Assembly (NCBI GenBank): GCA_003280575.1
Contig: QCEN01000007.1
Location: 1-64,000, forward strand
Length of the DNA: 64,000 nt
Direction of reading: 5' to 3'
DNA from: Prochlorococcus sp. AG-355-P07
Lineage (GTDB): Bacteria; Cyanobacteriota; Cyanobacteriia; PCC-6307; Cyanobiaceae
In this document: one piece after another, positions 45,026 to 54,445 of the stretch
Position numbering within the stretch: position 1 is the stretch's first letter
How the letters are laid out: each line of letters begins with the position of its first letter
The notes under the pieces: generated by a model
Seen by the model: only the letters and a program-made list of their open reading frames with translations
Database searches by the model: none
Told to the model about the DNA's origin: nothing
Program-made: the position numbers and the translations under genes

Positions 45026-45776
45026 TCCTAAAAGACATTAAATAATCACTTAAAAAGTTATAGTCAACATATGATTTTTTTAGTTTAGGGCCTTTAATTA
45101 CATTTGCCACATTATTCTCATCACCAAGACTGTCTAAAATACAATCTAATTTAATATTTTCCTCAAGATCAATTTGGATATTTGAAGGAACAAAAATTGT
45201 AGGCAAGTTAGCTGCCAAGGAAGATTTCAATCCTTGATTGGAGTCTTCAAAAACAATTGATTTGTTTTTGTTTATACCACTTAATTGGATTGCCTTTAAA
45301 TATGGTAATGGATTTGGTTTCTTTAATTCAACGTCTTCACTTGAAATAATGAACTCAAAAGGGTTGAAGCCATTAAAAAGATGTTCAACAAGTAAATTGA
45401 CTTGAATTCTTGAACTTGAAGTAACAATAAATTGTCTTACTTTTTTTTTATGTAATTCATTTATTAACCTGAAAACGCCAGTTTTTAATCTAACGCAATT
45501 CTTTTTTATAATTTCCAAATAATGAAACTGCTTTGTTTCATGAATTTTGAGAATTAAATCTTCTGAGAAATCATCATTATTAGATTTAGCGTAATAAGAA
45601 ATCCTATTTTTGCCCCCATTTATCTTCAGAAGTTTTATATATTTATTACTGTCCCAATTCCAATTAATACCAAGGTCATTGAAAGCATTATTAAAAGCAG
45701 GTAAATGGGCCTCTAATTCAGTATTTGCTATGGTACCATCTAAATCCCAATAAACGCCCTCAAGATAAGTCACCAA
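45012..45776 (-). CDS. HAD-family phosphatase (CbbY-like)
   Basis: 254 aa haloacid dehalogenase hydrolase. Motifs: the nucleophile DxDGT in YWDLDGTIANTE, motif II in FIVTSSSR, the lysine in KKPNPLPYLKA and the acidic FEDSNQGLKSS. The helical cap between residues 20 and 90 is of the CbbY/beta-phosphoglucomutase type. Substrate unknown; probably a sugar phosphate. The start is TTG at 45776 or GTG at 45773. It sits between a Psb30-like peptide and the Ycf20 gene. Confidence 0.87.
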   Translation of the reverse strand: MVTYLEGVYWDLDGTIANTELEAHLPAFNNAFNDLGINWNWDSNKYIKLLKINGGKNRISYYAKSNNDDFSEDLILKIHETKQFHYLEIIKKNCVRLKTGVFRLINELHKKKVRQFIVTSSSRIQVNLLVEHLFNGFNPFEFIISSEDVELKKPNPLPYLKAIQLSGINKNKSIVFEDSNQGLKSSLAANLPTIFVPSNIQIDLEENIKLDCILDSLGDENNVANVIKGPKLKKSYVDYNFLSDYLMSFRNAKN

Positions 45777-45787
45777 AAAGAATTTCT

Positions 45788-45865
45788 TTATTTACGGTAA
45801 AATACAAGAGCTATTATTGCTGGTCCTGCTAACGCAACTACAGCCAAAGGAATAAGTGTTGCCAT
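45788..45865 (-). CDS. Tiny membrane peptide, Psb30/Ycf12-like
   Basis: 25 aa: MATLIPLAVVALAGPAIIAL followed by VFYRK. It is a single transmembrane helix with a basic end. The AGP-containing helix resembles Psb30 (Ycf12), a small photosystem II subunit, though the usual C-terminal GNL is absent, so the name is tentative. The HAD gene follows 11 nt downstream. Confidence 0.6.
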   Translation of the reverse strand: MATLIPLAVVALAGPAIIALVFYRK

Positions 45866-45947
45866 GATTAATGAATATGTTTTGTGATACTATTTTTACA
45901 AATAAATGACGAAACTGTACTAATACGTTACAAGATTGAATTAAATC

Positions 45948-46295
45948 ATGAAATCATGGACATGTATAGAAAATTGTGGGGCTTGTTGTAAATTCGACTT
46001 GAACGAAAGAAGCGATTTGGCTGACAAACTTAACAAAGAAGATATAGCTTTGATAAATTCTATGACTTCTAGAGACGGTTGGTGTAAAAATCTAGACAGA
46101 GAAAATAAAAAATGCTTAATTTATGAAACCAGACCACATTTTTGCCGGGTAAATGAATTTTCAACTAAATTTAAGGGATATTTGAAATCTGGTGACAAAT
46201 TTTTAATAGATTGCTGCAAACAACATATTTCATCAAATTATGGATACCAAAGTAAAGAGATGAAAACTTTTAGAATTGCTGTTTCAGGAAAATGA
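45948..46295 (+). CDS. YkgJ-type cysteine-cluster protein
   Basis: 115 aa. It starts with the CxxxCGACC-like cluster (WTCIENCGACCKFDL) and has further cysteines in GWCKNL, KKCLIYETRPHFCRV and DCCKQH. The pattern is that of the YkgJ/UPF0153 family, thought to bind zinc or an iron-sulfur centre. Function unknown. Its stop overlaps the ATG of the next gene (ATGA), coupling it to the GDT1-type transporter pair. Confidence 0.85.
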   Translation: MKSWTCIENCGACCKFDLNERSDLADKLNKEDIALINSMTSRDGWCKNLDRENKKCLIYETRPHFCRVNEFSTKFKGYLKSGDKFLIDCCKQHISSNYGYQSKEMKTFRIAVSGK

Positions 46296-46618
46296 ATAGT
46301 AAATTAGAAAAAAAAGAAAACAATTTAGAAAAAAGTTTTTTTTCTATATTTATAACGACTTTTACAACAATTTTCATTGCTGAACTTGGCGATAAAACTC
46401 AAATAGCCACATTAATGCTTTCTGCTGAATCGGGCAGGCCAATAATTGTTTTTCTTGGAAGCTCTCTCGCATTAATAAGCTCTAGCATAGTAGGAGTTCT
46501 TATTGGTAAATGGGTATCAAAAAAAATATCTCCTAGCAATTTTGCTTTATCTACTGGTACTTTAATGATATTGATAAGTATATTTTTAGCTTATGAAACT
46601 TTCAAAAATTATTTATAA
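46292..46618 (+). CDS. GDT1/UPF0016 transporter half 1
   Basis: 108 aa with three hydrophobic segments and the family signature ExGDKT (FIAELGDKTQIATLML). The TMEM165/GDT1 family moves Mn2+ or Ca2+; in Synechocystis a relative (Mnx) exports manganese to the thylakoid lumen as one protein with two such repeats. Here the repeats are on two ORFs. It starts with an overlap to the YkgJ-type gene, and the stop is followed directly by the ATG of half 2, in the same frame. Confidence 0.87.
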   Translation: MNSKLEKKENNLEKSFFSIFITTFTTIFIAELGDKTQIATLMLSAESGRPIIVFLGSSLALISSSIVGVLIGKWVSKKISPSNFALSTGTLMILISIFLAYETFKNYL

Positions 46619-46930
46619 ATGGTTTTAAGTTTATTACTATCAACATTTCTAACCGTTTTCATAGCTGAATTAGGAGACAAAACTCAACTAGCTACTTTAA
46701 CGATAAGCGGCACTTCAAATAAACCATTTGCAGTTTTTCTAGGATCCTCTTCAGCTCTTGTTTTTGCAAGTTTACTTGGAGCTTTGACTGGCGGATCTAT
46801 TTCAAGTTTTCTCCCCGAAGTAGTTCTTAAGTCAATAGCCTCTATTACATTTTTTATCATTGGTATAAGGCTTTTTATCAACTCTTTCACCATCGAAAAA
46901 GAAGAAAAAGAAGAGAAAGAAAATAATTAG
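46619..46930 (+). CDS. GDT1/UPF0016 transporter half 2
   Basis: 103 aa with the second ExGDKT signature (FIAELGDKTQLATLTI), then the FLGSSSALVFASLLGALTGG helix and an acidic/basic C-terminal tail. It probably pairs with half 1 to form a functional Mn/Ca transporter with two signature motifs. Both start in the same reading frame with only a TAA between them. Confidence 0.87.
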   Translation: MVLSLLLSTFLTVFIAELGDKTQLATLTISGTSNKPFAVFLGSSSALVFASLLGALTGGSISSFLPEVVLKSIASITFFIIGIRLFINSFTIEKEEKEEKENN

Positions 46931-47002
46931 TTTTAAGCTTGGATAATAAGGTGTAATAATGAAGTGTATACACCTAAATTAATTTATAATTTCATTTTGA
47001 TC

Positions 47003-49225
47003 ATGTTCACATCATCTTCAATAATTGATAATCTTAATCAGTCAGAAGGGTTAGAATATAAAAAATTATGCAGATTGTTAAAAATAACAAAGAAATCTGA
47101 TAGGGATAAATTAGATATTGCTTTAACAGCTCTAGAAAAACTTGAAATAATTAATAAAAATGAAAATGATGAATATACCTGCATAAAAGATAGTGATCAT
47201 CTTGTCGCCAAAATAAGATGTAGTAGCAAAGGCTATTGCTTTGCTGTGAGAGGAAAAGACAAAGAAGATATTTACATTAAAGAAAATCTTCTTAATTATG
47301 CATGGAATGGAGATAAAGTTTTAGTAAGGATAATAAAAGAGGGTTATAGAAGAAGATCTCCTGAGGGAATAGTTGATTGTATTCTTGAAAGATCAAATCA
47401 AATACTTCTTTCTAAGGTTGAAATAATAAATAATGATGTATATGCAATCCCAATTGACGACAGGATACTTTCTAAAATTAAACTTCCAAAAGAGAATAAA
47501 AAATACACTTTCAATCCAGACAATAAGAATATAGTAAAAGTTGAGATTGATAGATTTCCCATAGGTCAAGAAGAGGGACTAGGTCACGTGATCCAAGAAC
47601 TAAAACTAAACAATAATGAGGAATATGATACAGACTTTGTTTTATCTAAAAGCAATATCGCCAAATCATACAATTTAAATCATATTGAATCAAAAAAAAT
47701 AGAAAAAAGGGAGAGGATAGACCTTACAGATAAAAACTCTTATTTATTTAAAAGCTGGAATTCTAATAATTCTCCAATGCTCCCAATGATTCAAATAGAG
47801 AAGGGAAAAAATAAAAGTACTAAATTGTGGATACATACAAATAATCTTGCAGAAAGAGTAGATCTAAATAGTAAAAAATCTCTAGAAATATTATTAAAAA
47901 GTTTTGAATCATTACCCTTATTAAATGATTGGGAAAACTACCTCAGTGAAGCCATAAGAAATGAATCTGAATTTAAATTTCGTGAAAAGAGTGAAGCGAT
48001 AAGCCTTTGTGTACATTTAAATAGTGATAATGAAATAATTGATTGGTCATTTCATCTTACTTTAGTAAAGTGCTCTCTTATTGTTGGAAGTGATCATACT
48101 TACGCGCTTCTATCTAGAAAAAGTAAATCAAGAATAACCTCTCGGGTATTAAAACCCATAAAGGAATATATTGAAGATTTGGATAAAATACTGGAAATTT
48201 CATTTTCATTTAGGCAAAAACATCTTTTGGAGGGTAAGGTTGAAATTCCTGCTCCACTCAACAAAATACAAGTACTAGAAGAATTTTTTGTTCACAATCC
48301 AGCTGAACATTCAAAAGGATATTTTGAATCATTAAACAGAGAAGATTGCCAAACTTTTCTTTCACCAATACTATATGAGGCTAATTTAATATGGTTCAAA
48401 CATTCAAATAAATATGGCTTAAAAAGTGCAGGATACATCTCAAAGGGAATAGATTACGTTAATGCAAATGAAATCATCAAATATTCAGAATTTATTGAAA
48501 ATGATATAGAGCTTAATGAAGATGGCAATTTAACATTTAGTCAAATAATTAAATTATGCGGCGATGATAATAAAAAAAGAATCTTACATAAACTTCTAAT
48601 TAATGAATTTAAGGACAACGAAATAAGGTTGATATCTAAAAATCCTGATAATGATGAATCAGAAAAATTATTTATTTCACCATGGACAATTCCTGGGTTT
48701 GACTTCACTAATCTTATAAACCAGTATTGTATTTTTAATATGATAATAAATGGAAAGAAATCACAGAAAAATAATATTAATACAATCAATATATCGGAAA
48801 GTAAGTCATTAGACTTAGTAACTTGGGATATATTTAATTCATCAATATCAAAGAATCTAGAAACATTATTTAATAAGTTTGTAATAGATAAACATAATGA
48901 ATTCAAGTACAAAGTTAACCAATATAAATCTAATATGATAAGTATAAAAAAAGTTAGAAAAGCAGAAAAGTTACTAGGTAATATTTATAGTGGTTTTATA
49001 TTATCAGTCCAAACATATGGTTTCTTTGTTGAAATATCAGAACTAAATGTAGAGGGTTTAGTACATGTAAGCACTCTTAATAATGATTGGTACGAATATA
49101 GATCAAGGCAAAATCTATTGATTGGAAGAAAATCTAAAAAATCATATAAAGTTGGAGATGCAATAGAAGTTAAAATCATAAAAGTAGATATTCTTAAATA
49201 TCAAATTGATTTAGAGTTAACCTAA
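47003..49225 (+). CDS. RNase R-like protein with a degenerate catalytic centre
   Basis: About 740 aa from ATG at 47003; a GTG at 46964 would add 13 residues. Domain order follows RNase R: a winged-helix start (SEGLEYKKLCRLLKITKKS), a cold-shock-like domain (SKGYCFAVRGKDKEDIYI), the RNB region (from RIDLTDKNSYLF to about residue 560) and a C-terminal S1 domain (GFILSVQTYGFFVEISELNV). The four catalytic aspartates expected just after RIDLTD are absent (that segment reads LFKSWNSNNSPM), and the conserved SP-RRY-D segment is SPILYEANL. It should bind RNA but probably cannot degrade it. Confidence 0.83.
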   Translation: MFTSSSIIDNLNQSEGLEYKKLCRLLKITKKSDRDKLDIALTALEKLEIINKNENDEYTCIKDSDHLVAKIRCSSKGYCFAVRGKDKEDIYIKENLLNYAWNGDKVLVRIIKEGYRRRSPEGIVDCILERSNQILLSKVEIINNDVYAIPIDDRILSKIKLPKENKKYTFNPDNKNIVKVEIDRFPIGQEEGLGHVIQELKLNNNEEYDTDFVLSKSNIAKSYNLNHIESKKIEKRERIDLTDKNSYLFKSWNSNNSPMLPMIQIEKGKNKSTKLWIHTNNLAERVDLNSKKSLEILLKSFESLPLLNDWENYLSEAIRNESEFKFREKSEAISLCVHLNSDNEIIDWSFHLTLVKCSLIVGSDHTYALLSRKSKSRITSRVLKPIKEYIEDLDKILEISFSFRQKHLLEGKVEIPAPLNKIQVLEEFFVHNPAEHSKGYFESLNREDCQTFLSPILYEANLIWFKHSNKYGLKSAGYISKGIDYVNANEIIKYSEFIENDIELNEDGNLTFSQIIKLCGDDNKKRILHKLLINEFKDNEIRLISKNPDNDESEKLFISPWTIPGFDFTNLINQYCIFNMIINGKKSQKNNINTINISESKSLDLVTWDIFNSSISKNLETLFNKFVIDKHNEFKYKVNQYKSNMISIKKVRKAEKLLGNIYSGFILSVQTYGFFVEISELNVEGLVHVSTLNNDWYEYRSRQNLLIGRKSKKSYKVGDAIEVKIIKVDILKYQIDLELT

Positions 49226-49291
49226 ATCAATTCTTACAAATAATATTATGGAAATATTAATCAAAAATTTTTAAAATAAAATTTTAAAATT

Positions 49292-49738
49292 ATGTTTAAG
49301 AAAAAATATTTATTATTAACTCTTTTTTTTATAATAATTTTTCAAATTTTATTATATACAAATAATAATCAGAAGACTTCATTTAGATACTTTAAATGGA
49401 CTCTCCAAGAAGTGAGTATAGGTAAGTTAATAAGTATTTCATTTTTTTCTGGTTTATTTGTAAGCACCTTATTGAATACAACAATTAATAGTACTAGTTT
49501 CAGAAATAAAACATTTGAAAATGTGGAAGATGATTTCGTATCTGAAAACAATGAGGAAAATATGGAATCAAATGTTGAGGTACCGCCACAAAGAGACATA
49601 AGAGAAACTCAACCAACAATTTCTGTTAACTATAGAGTAGTCAAAAATATGGATGACAATAATTTAAAAAAAGATCGAAATTATTCAAATAATACTGATG
49701 ATAAAGATGACTGGGATAATGGCGATAATGATTGGTAG
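49292..49738 (+). CDS. Two-helix membrane protein with acidic tail (unknown)
   Basis: 148 aa. Two hydrophobic segments (residues 5-22 and 43-61) flank FRYFKWTLQEVSIGKLI, an arrangement that recalls LapA-type (DUF1049) membrane proteins but is not a firm match. The remaining C-terminal half is hydrophilic and acidic, ending in D/N/W-rich repeats (DKDDWDNGDNDW). The DUF2996 gene follows 64 nt later. Confidence 0.6.
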   Translation: MFKKKYLLLTLFFIIIFQILLYTNNNQKTSFRYFKWTLQEVSIGKLISISFFSGLFVSTLLNTTINSTSFRNKTFENVEDDFVSENNEENMESNVEVPPQRDIRETQPTISVNYRVVKNMDDNNLKKDRNYSNNTDDKDDWDNGDNDW

Positions 49739-49802
49739 AAAAATAGATTATTTAGATAAAAAATGATTTTTTAATTTATAATGTATAAAAGTAGTTTTTC
49801 TT

Positions 49803-50381
49803 ATGGAAGAAAATTTAGACATAAATAATAAAGTTAATAATGAAAATTCTGACAACATAACTAAATCAAACTTTGAAGAAATAAAAGAACCGAAATCAGA
49901 AAAAGATACAAACACGGCTCTAAATAATGGCAATTCTCAAAGTAATTCTGTTTCTAAAGTCAATTTAAAAAATGAAATTGACACTTCTGTCAAGCCTGTC
50001 ACTAAACCAATAAAGGAACTTCCAATAGAGAAAAAGCCTTTCCAAGAATTTATCAACATTCATTTAATTCCTGCTCTTATAGAGGAAATTAATCTAAGAG
50101 GACTAAAAGTAAACAATATTAATCTCACTAACACAAATAGACCTATTGCTGGAGATAAATGTTGGGTGATAGATTGTGAAATTAAAGATACATGTAACTT
50201 TTGGTTATCCTTTCAGAAAGAGGACATTAGTTCATTAAAAAGTATTTCTTTATCTAAACCAAATCAGAAACCTAGCATTATTGAATCATTCCTTATTGAT
50301 GAGAAAAGAATAACCCTTAAATTAATTATTTCAAGAATATTTCAGAGATTAAATGGACAAAAATTGATAGGAGTTAATTAA
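49803..50381 (+). CDS. DUF2996 family protein
   Basis: 192 aa. The first 75 residues are low-complexity, asparagine- and glutamate-rich. The conserved domain (about residues 80-188) reads PFQEFINIHLIPALIEEINL...KCWVIDCEIKDTCNFWLSFQ...IIESFLIDEKRITLKLIISR. This fits DUF2996 of cyanobacteria and plants; related proteins in plants have been connected with photosystem assembly, which is an inference here. acsF follows on the same strand after 79 nt. Confidence 0.78.
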   Translation: MEENLDINNKVNNENSDNITKSNFEEIKEPKSEKDTNTALNNGNSQSNSVSKVNLKNEIDTSVKPVTKPIKELPIEKKPFQEFINIHLIPALIEEINLRGLKVNNINLTNTNRPIAGDKCWVIDCEIKDTCNFWLSFQKEDISSLKSISLSKPNQKPSIIESFLIDEKRITLKLIISRIFQRLNGQKLIGVN

Positions 50382-50460
50382 ATAAAGAATAACACCAAGT
50401 TAACTTTTCCCTCGAAAATACAAATAATGGTAAATAATAGTATTAACAAAACAGTTAAAG

Positions 50461-51633
50461 ATGTCTCAATCAACTATTGAATCTACAAATAAAAAAGAAA
50501 TAAATAAAGGAAAAACTCCAGCAAAGGAAACAATTTTGTCTCCAAGGTTTTATACAACAGACTTTGAGGCAATGGAAAATATGGATTTATCAATAAATGA
50601 GGAGGAATTAGAAGCGATATGTGAGGAATTTAGGAAAGACTACAATAGGCACCATTTTGTAAGAAATAATGAATTTGAAGGAGCTGCTGAAAAGTTAGAT
50701 CCTGAGACGAGAGAACTTTTTGTTGATTTTCTGGAGGGGAGTTGTACCTCAGAATTTTCAGGTTTTTTACTTTATAAGGAGCTAAGCAAAAGGATTAAAG
50801 ATAAAAACCCTCTTCTTGCTGAATGTTTTGCTCATATGGCCAGAGACGAAGCTAGACATGCAGGTTTCTTGAATAAATCCATGAGTGATTTTGGATTACA
50901 GTTAGATTTAGGTTTTTTAACAGCTAATAAAGATTACACCTATTTTCCACCAAGAAGTATTTTTTATGCCACTTATTTATCTGAAAAAATTGGCTATTGG
51001 AGATACATCGCAATTTATAGGCATCTTGAAAAAAATCCAGATAGCAAGATTTTTCCACTATTTAACTACTTTGAAAATTGGTGTCAAGATGAAAATAGAC
51101 ATGGGGATTTCTTTGATGCACTGATGAAAGCACAGCCACGTACTGTTAAATCTTTAAGTCAAAAAATTACCATAGGGGGCTCTACCTTTACAAACCCACT
51201 ATTTGACTACTTTCATAGATTTAGATATTTTTTAAATAATCTTCCAATTACATCAAGGCTATGGTCAAGATTCTTTCTACTAGCTGTATTTGCAACTATG
51301 TATGCAAGGGATTTGGGAATAAAAAAAGATTTCTACAGTTCATTAGGTTTAGAGGCCAGAGATTACGACCAGTTTGTTATTAATAAAACGAATGAAACTG
51401 CAGCTAGAGTTTTCCCTGTAGTAATGGACGTTTATGATAAATCTTTTTATGGAAGATTAGATAAAATAGTAGAGAATAACAAGGTTCTTTCCAATATTGC
51501 AAGCAGTAATGGAAATAAAGTATCTAAAACTTTTAAAAAATTACCTAAATATTTATCAAACGGTTACCAGTTATTAAGACTATACTTATTAAAACCTCTT
51601 GATAGTAAAGATTTCCAACCTTCAATCAGATAA
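50461..51633 (+). CDS. acsF: Mg-protoporphyrin IX monomethyl ester oxidative cyclase
   Basis: Diiron oxygenase that forms the fifth ring of chlorophyll (protochlorophyllide synthesis), acting after ChlH-driven Mg insertion and methylation. The 390 aa protein has the ferritin-like iron ligands: E in [15 protein letters not shown], ExxH in [10 protein letters not shown], and [29 protein letters not shown] at the N terminus is typical. It is the aerobic enzyme and needs O2. Confidence 0.96.
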   Translation: MSQSTIESTNKKEINKGKTPAKETILSPRFYTTDFEAMENMDLSINEEELEAICEEFRKDYNRHHFVRNNEFEGAAEKLDPETRELFVDFLEGSCTSEFSGFLLYKELSKRIKDKNPLLAECFAHMARDEARHAGFLNKSMSDFGLQLDLGFLTANKDYTYFPPRSIFYATYLSEKIGYWRYIAIYRHLEKNPDSKIFPLFNYFENWCQDENRHGDFFDALMKAQPRTVKSLSQKITIGGSTFTNPLFDYFHRFRYFLNNLPITSRLWSRFFLLAVFATMYARDLGIKKDFYSSLGLEARDYDQFVINKTNETAARVFPVVMDVYDKSFYGRLDKIVENNKVLSNIASSNGNKVSKTFKKLPKYLSNGYQLLRLYLLKPLDSKDFQPSIR

Positions 51634-51664
51634 TCTTACATACAGAGAAGATTTATAAATTCAA

Positions 51665-53089
51665 ATGCTTTCGTCACAAATCAAATCAAATGAAATAGTT
51701 TTTGGTAGTTGCAATAAAGATTTATTAGAAGAAATAATTTTCTACGGTATTGGACTTGGCGCTGATTTTGTAGAAATATTTATAGAGAATACCGACAATT
51801 CAAGTGTGCTAGCTGAAGAAGATTTTATTACAAGTGTAAGTCCATCATTTGGGAAGGGTGCTGGTATTAGAATATTCAAAGAAAAAAAGGATGGATTTGT
51901 AAGTACAAATGATTTAACAAAGCATGGCTTGATGAGATCGGTAACTCAGGCTATTGAGATGTTAGATATAGTACATAACAAAAAAAGAGAAGTTTTTAAT
52001 GGTTTAAATAAACTTAGGGACTATAGTTCATACAAGAAAAAATGGATTAATGAAGTACCATCGATTCATGAGATAAGTGAAAAGCTATTAGTAAGCACAA
52101 AGTCTCTAAAAAAAAATAATAAAGTAATAACTAGAAAAGGTAGTTACTCAAGAAATCTGCAAGAAGTAATTATAGCCTCAAGCGACGGAACCTATGTCTC
52201 AGATATTAGGTTGCATCAAACAGTTGGTCTCAACGTAATTGCTACTGATGCCCAATATAGATCTAGTGGAAGTAGAAGATTTGGATCGTCAGGAATGCCT
52301 AATGAATTCAGATTATGGGATCACGAAAAAGCAGCTAATGAGGTGTTTGAAAGCTCAATGAACATGTTGTATGCAGATTATGTTGATGCGGGACAAATGC
52401 CTGTTGTATTGGCTAATAAATTTGGTGGCGTTATATTCCACGAAGCCTGCGGTCATCTACTTGAAACTACTCAAATAGAGAGAGGAACAACACCATTTGA
52501 CAATAAATTGAATGAAAAAATTGCACATGAATCTGTAACAGCTATAGATGAAGGAATTTCAGAAGGATCCTTTGGTTCATTATCAGTAGATGATGAAGGT
52601 ATGGAACCCGAAAAATCAGTTCTTATAAAAGATGGGATTTTAAAAAAATTCATATCCGACAGGGCAGGTGAATTAAGAACTGGCCATAAAAGAACTGGAA
52701 GTGGAAGAAGACAAAATTACTCTTTTGCTGCAGCTTCACGAATGAGAAATACATATATAGCTAAAGGTGAGCACTCGAAAGAGGATTTAATCAATAGTAT
52801 TAGTGATGGTCTTTACTGCAAATCAATGGGTGGTGGCAGTGTAGGTGCTACAGGACAATTTAATTTTGCGGTAGAAGAAGGATATCTTATTAAAAATGGA
52901 AAATTAACTAATCCAGTAAAGGGAGCAACTTTGATTGGTGAGGCTAAAGAAGTTATGACAAAAATATCAATGTGCGGGAATGACCTCGAATTAGCTCCTG
53001 GATTCTGTGGATCCATCAGTGGGAGTGTCAACGTAACTGTTGGCCAACCTCATATAAAGGTTGATTCAATCACTGTTGGCGGAAGATAG
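51665..53089 (+). CDS. tldD: TldD-family metalloprotease
   Basis: 474 aa. It carries the TldD zinc motif HExxxH in GGVIFHEACGHLLETT and the C-terminal conserved CGNDLELAPGFCGSISG. TldD and TldE form a heterodimer that degrades unfolded peptides and matures some RiPPs and antitoxins. tldE follows with a 3 nt gap, so the pair is complete. No RiPP precursor gene is evident next to it. Confidence 0.93.
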   Translation: MLSSQIKSNEIVFGSCNKDLLEEIIFYGIGLGADFVEIFIENTDNSSVLAEEDFITSVSPSFGKGAGIRIFKEKKDGFVSTNDLTKHGLMRSVTQAIEMLDIVHNKKREVFNGLNKLRDYSSYKKKWINEVPSIHEISEKLLVSTKSLKKNNKVITRKGSYSRNLQEVIIASSDGTYVSDIRLHQTVGLNVIATDAQYRSSGSRRFGSSGMPNEFRLWDHEKAANEVFESSMNMLYADYVDAGQMPVVLANKFGGVIFHEACGHLLETTQIERGTTPFDNKLNEKIAHESVTAIDEGISEGSFGSLSVDDEGMEPEKSVLIKDGILKKFISDRAGELRTGHKRTGSGRRQNYSFAAASRMRNTYIAKGEHSKEDLINSISDGLYCKSMGGGSVGATGQFNFAVEEGYLIKNGKLTNPVKGATLIGEAKEVMTKISMCGNDLELAPGFCGSISGSVNVTVGQPHIKVDSITVGGR

Positions 53090-53092
53090 GAT

Positions 53093-54445
53093 ATGAATTC
53101 AAAAGAAATAACAACTCAAATCTCTGAAGCTGCAGATTCTCTAAATCTTAAAAAATGGGATTATGGTGCAAGCCTTTCTAATGATTATTCTGTGCAAGTA
53201 GATAAAGGTGAGGCTAAACAACTTAAGGCATCACAAAAGCAAATTTTAACTATAAGAGTTTGGAACGAATCTAATTTAGTTGGTATTACAACAACTAGTG
53301 ATATCAGTGAATCTGGTATTAAAAAAGCTCTAAATCAAGCAAACATTGCATCTGATTTTGGCAACAAGAATGAAAGAACAGAATTCTCACCACTAGCCAA
53401 GGTTCCTATTGAAGTTAAGGACTCAAAAAAAAGAAATCCTGTTGGAATAAAGAAATTACTTACGCTTTTAAGAGAAGCAGAAGTAAGATTATTAGAAAGC
53501 CATGAATCCATAAAATCTGTTCCGTATAATGGTTTATCTGAGAGTTTTTATGAGAGAGTTTATGCAAATAGTGATGGTGCATTTAGGAGTCATACCAAAA
53601 GTCAAGCTGCACTTTATTTATATGCAAGAGCAGAAGAAAAAAATAAGAAGCCTCGTAGCTCAGGTTCTGTAAAACTTGGATATGGAGTTGAAGATATAGA
53701 TATAGAGTCGTGTATTAAAGACGCTTCTAATAAAACAATTTCTCATTTAAATTATTCATCTATTAAAACTGATAAATATTTAATATGTTTTTCCCCAGAG
53801 TCTTTTTTAACGATCATTAATGCCTTTAGTTCTATGTTTAATGCTAGAAGCATTTTAGATGGAGTTAGCTTATCTAATAAAAATTCTATTGGAGAGAAAC
53901 TATCTACAGAAGCACTTAATATTTATGATGATGGTCTTCACGTAAAAAATATTTCTTCATCACCATTTGATGGAGAGGGAACTCCTACTAAAAGACTATG
54001 TTTAATTAACAAAGGGAGACTTAGAAATTTTATACATTCTGAATCAACTGCAAGAATATTTAAAACAACCCCCACAGGCCACGCTGGACTAGGATCAAAA
54101 GTCTCAGTATCTCCTGATTGGATAGTAGTTGAGAAATCAGAGAAAAACTCAGATCTAAAAACATTATTAGATCATTCTACTTACAAGGGAGAATTTGTTT
54201 ATATTGAAGAATTAAATGCAATCCATGCAGGTGTTAGAGCAAGTCAAGGTTCATTTTCTCTTCCATTTGATGGATGGCTCTACAAAAACGGTGAAAAAAT
54301 CTCAATAGAATCTGCCACCGTAGCAGGCGATATCAAATATCTTTTGAAAAATATAGTAAATATTGAATCAAGACAGGAGGTAACAACAAGTGGAATTTCT
54401 CCACATATATGGGTAAATGAATTATCAATAACTGGTGACGGGTGA
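53093..54445 (+). CDS. tldE: TldE/PmbA-family partner protein
   Basis: 450 aa, the non-catalytic partner of TldD; it has no HExxxH. It shares the family's fold, with VQVDKGEAKQLKASQ in the N-terminal part and SVSPDWIVVEK and HAGVRASQGSFSLPFDGWLY near the C terminus. It is 3 nt from tldD and overlaps the fmt start by 4 nt (GTGA), so all three are likely one transcript. Confidence 0.92.
   Translation: MNSKEITTQISEAADSLNLKKWDYGASLSNDYSVQVDKGEAKQLKASQKQILTIRVWNESNLVGITTTSDISESGIKKALNQANIASDFGNKNERTEFSPLAKVPIEVKDSKKRNPVGIKKLLTLLREAEVRLLESHESIKSVPYNGLSESFYERVYANSDGAFRSHTKSQAALYLYARAEEKNKKPRSSGSVKLGYGVEDIDIESCIKDASNKTISHLNYSSIKTDKYLICFSPESFLTIINAFSSMFNARSILDGVSLSNKNSIGEKLSTEALNIYDDGLHVKNISSSPFDGEGTPTKRLCLINKGRLRNFIHSESTARIFKTTPTGHAGLGSKVSVSPDWIVVEKSEKNSDLKTLLDHSTYKGEFVYIEELNAIHAGVRASQGSFSLPFDGWLYKNGEKISIESATVAGDIKYLLKNIVNIESRQEVTTSGISPHIWVNELSITGDG

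Noticed and set aside
51665-54445. A RiPP (modified peptide) cluster around tldD/tldE.
   Set aside because: No precursor peptide, maturase or exporter lies beside them; the pair is common as a housekeeping protease.
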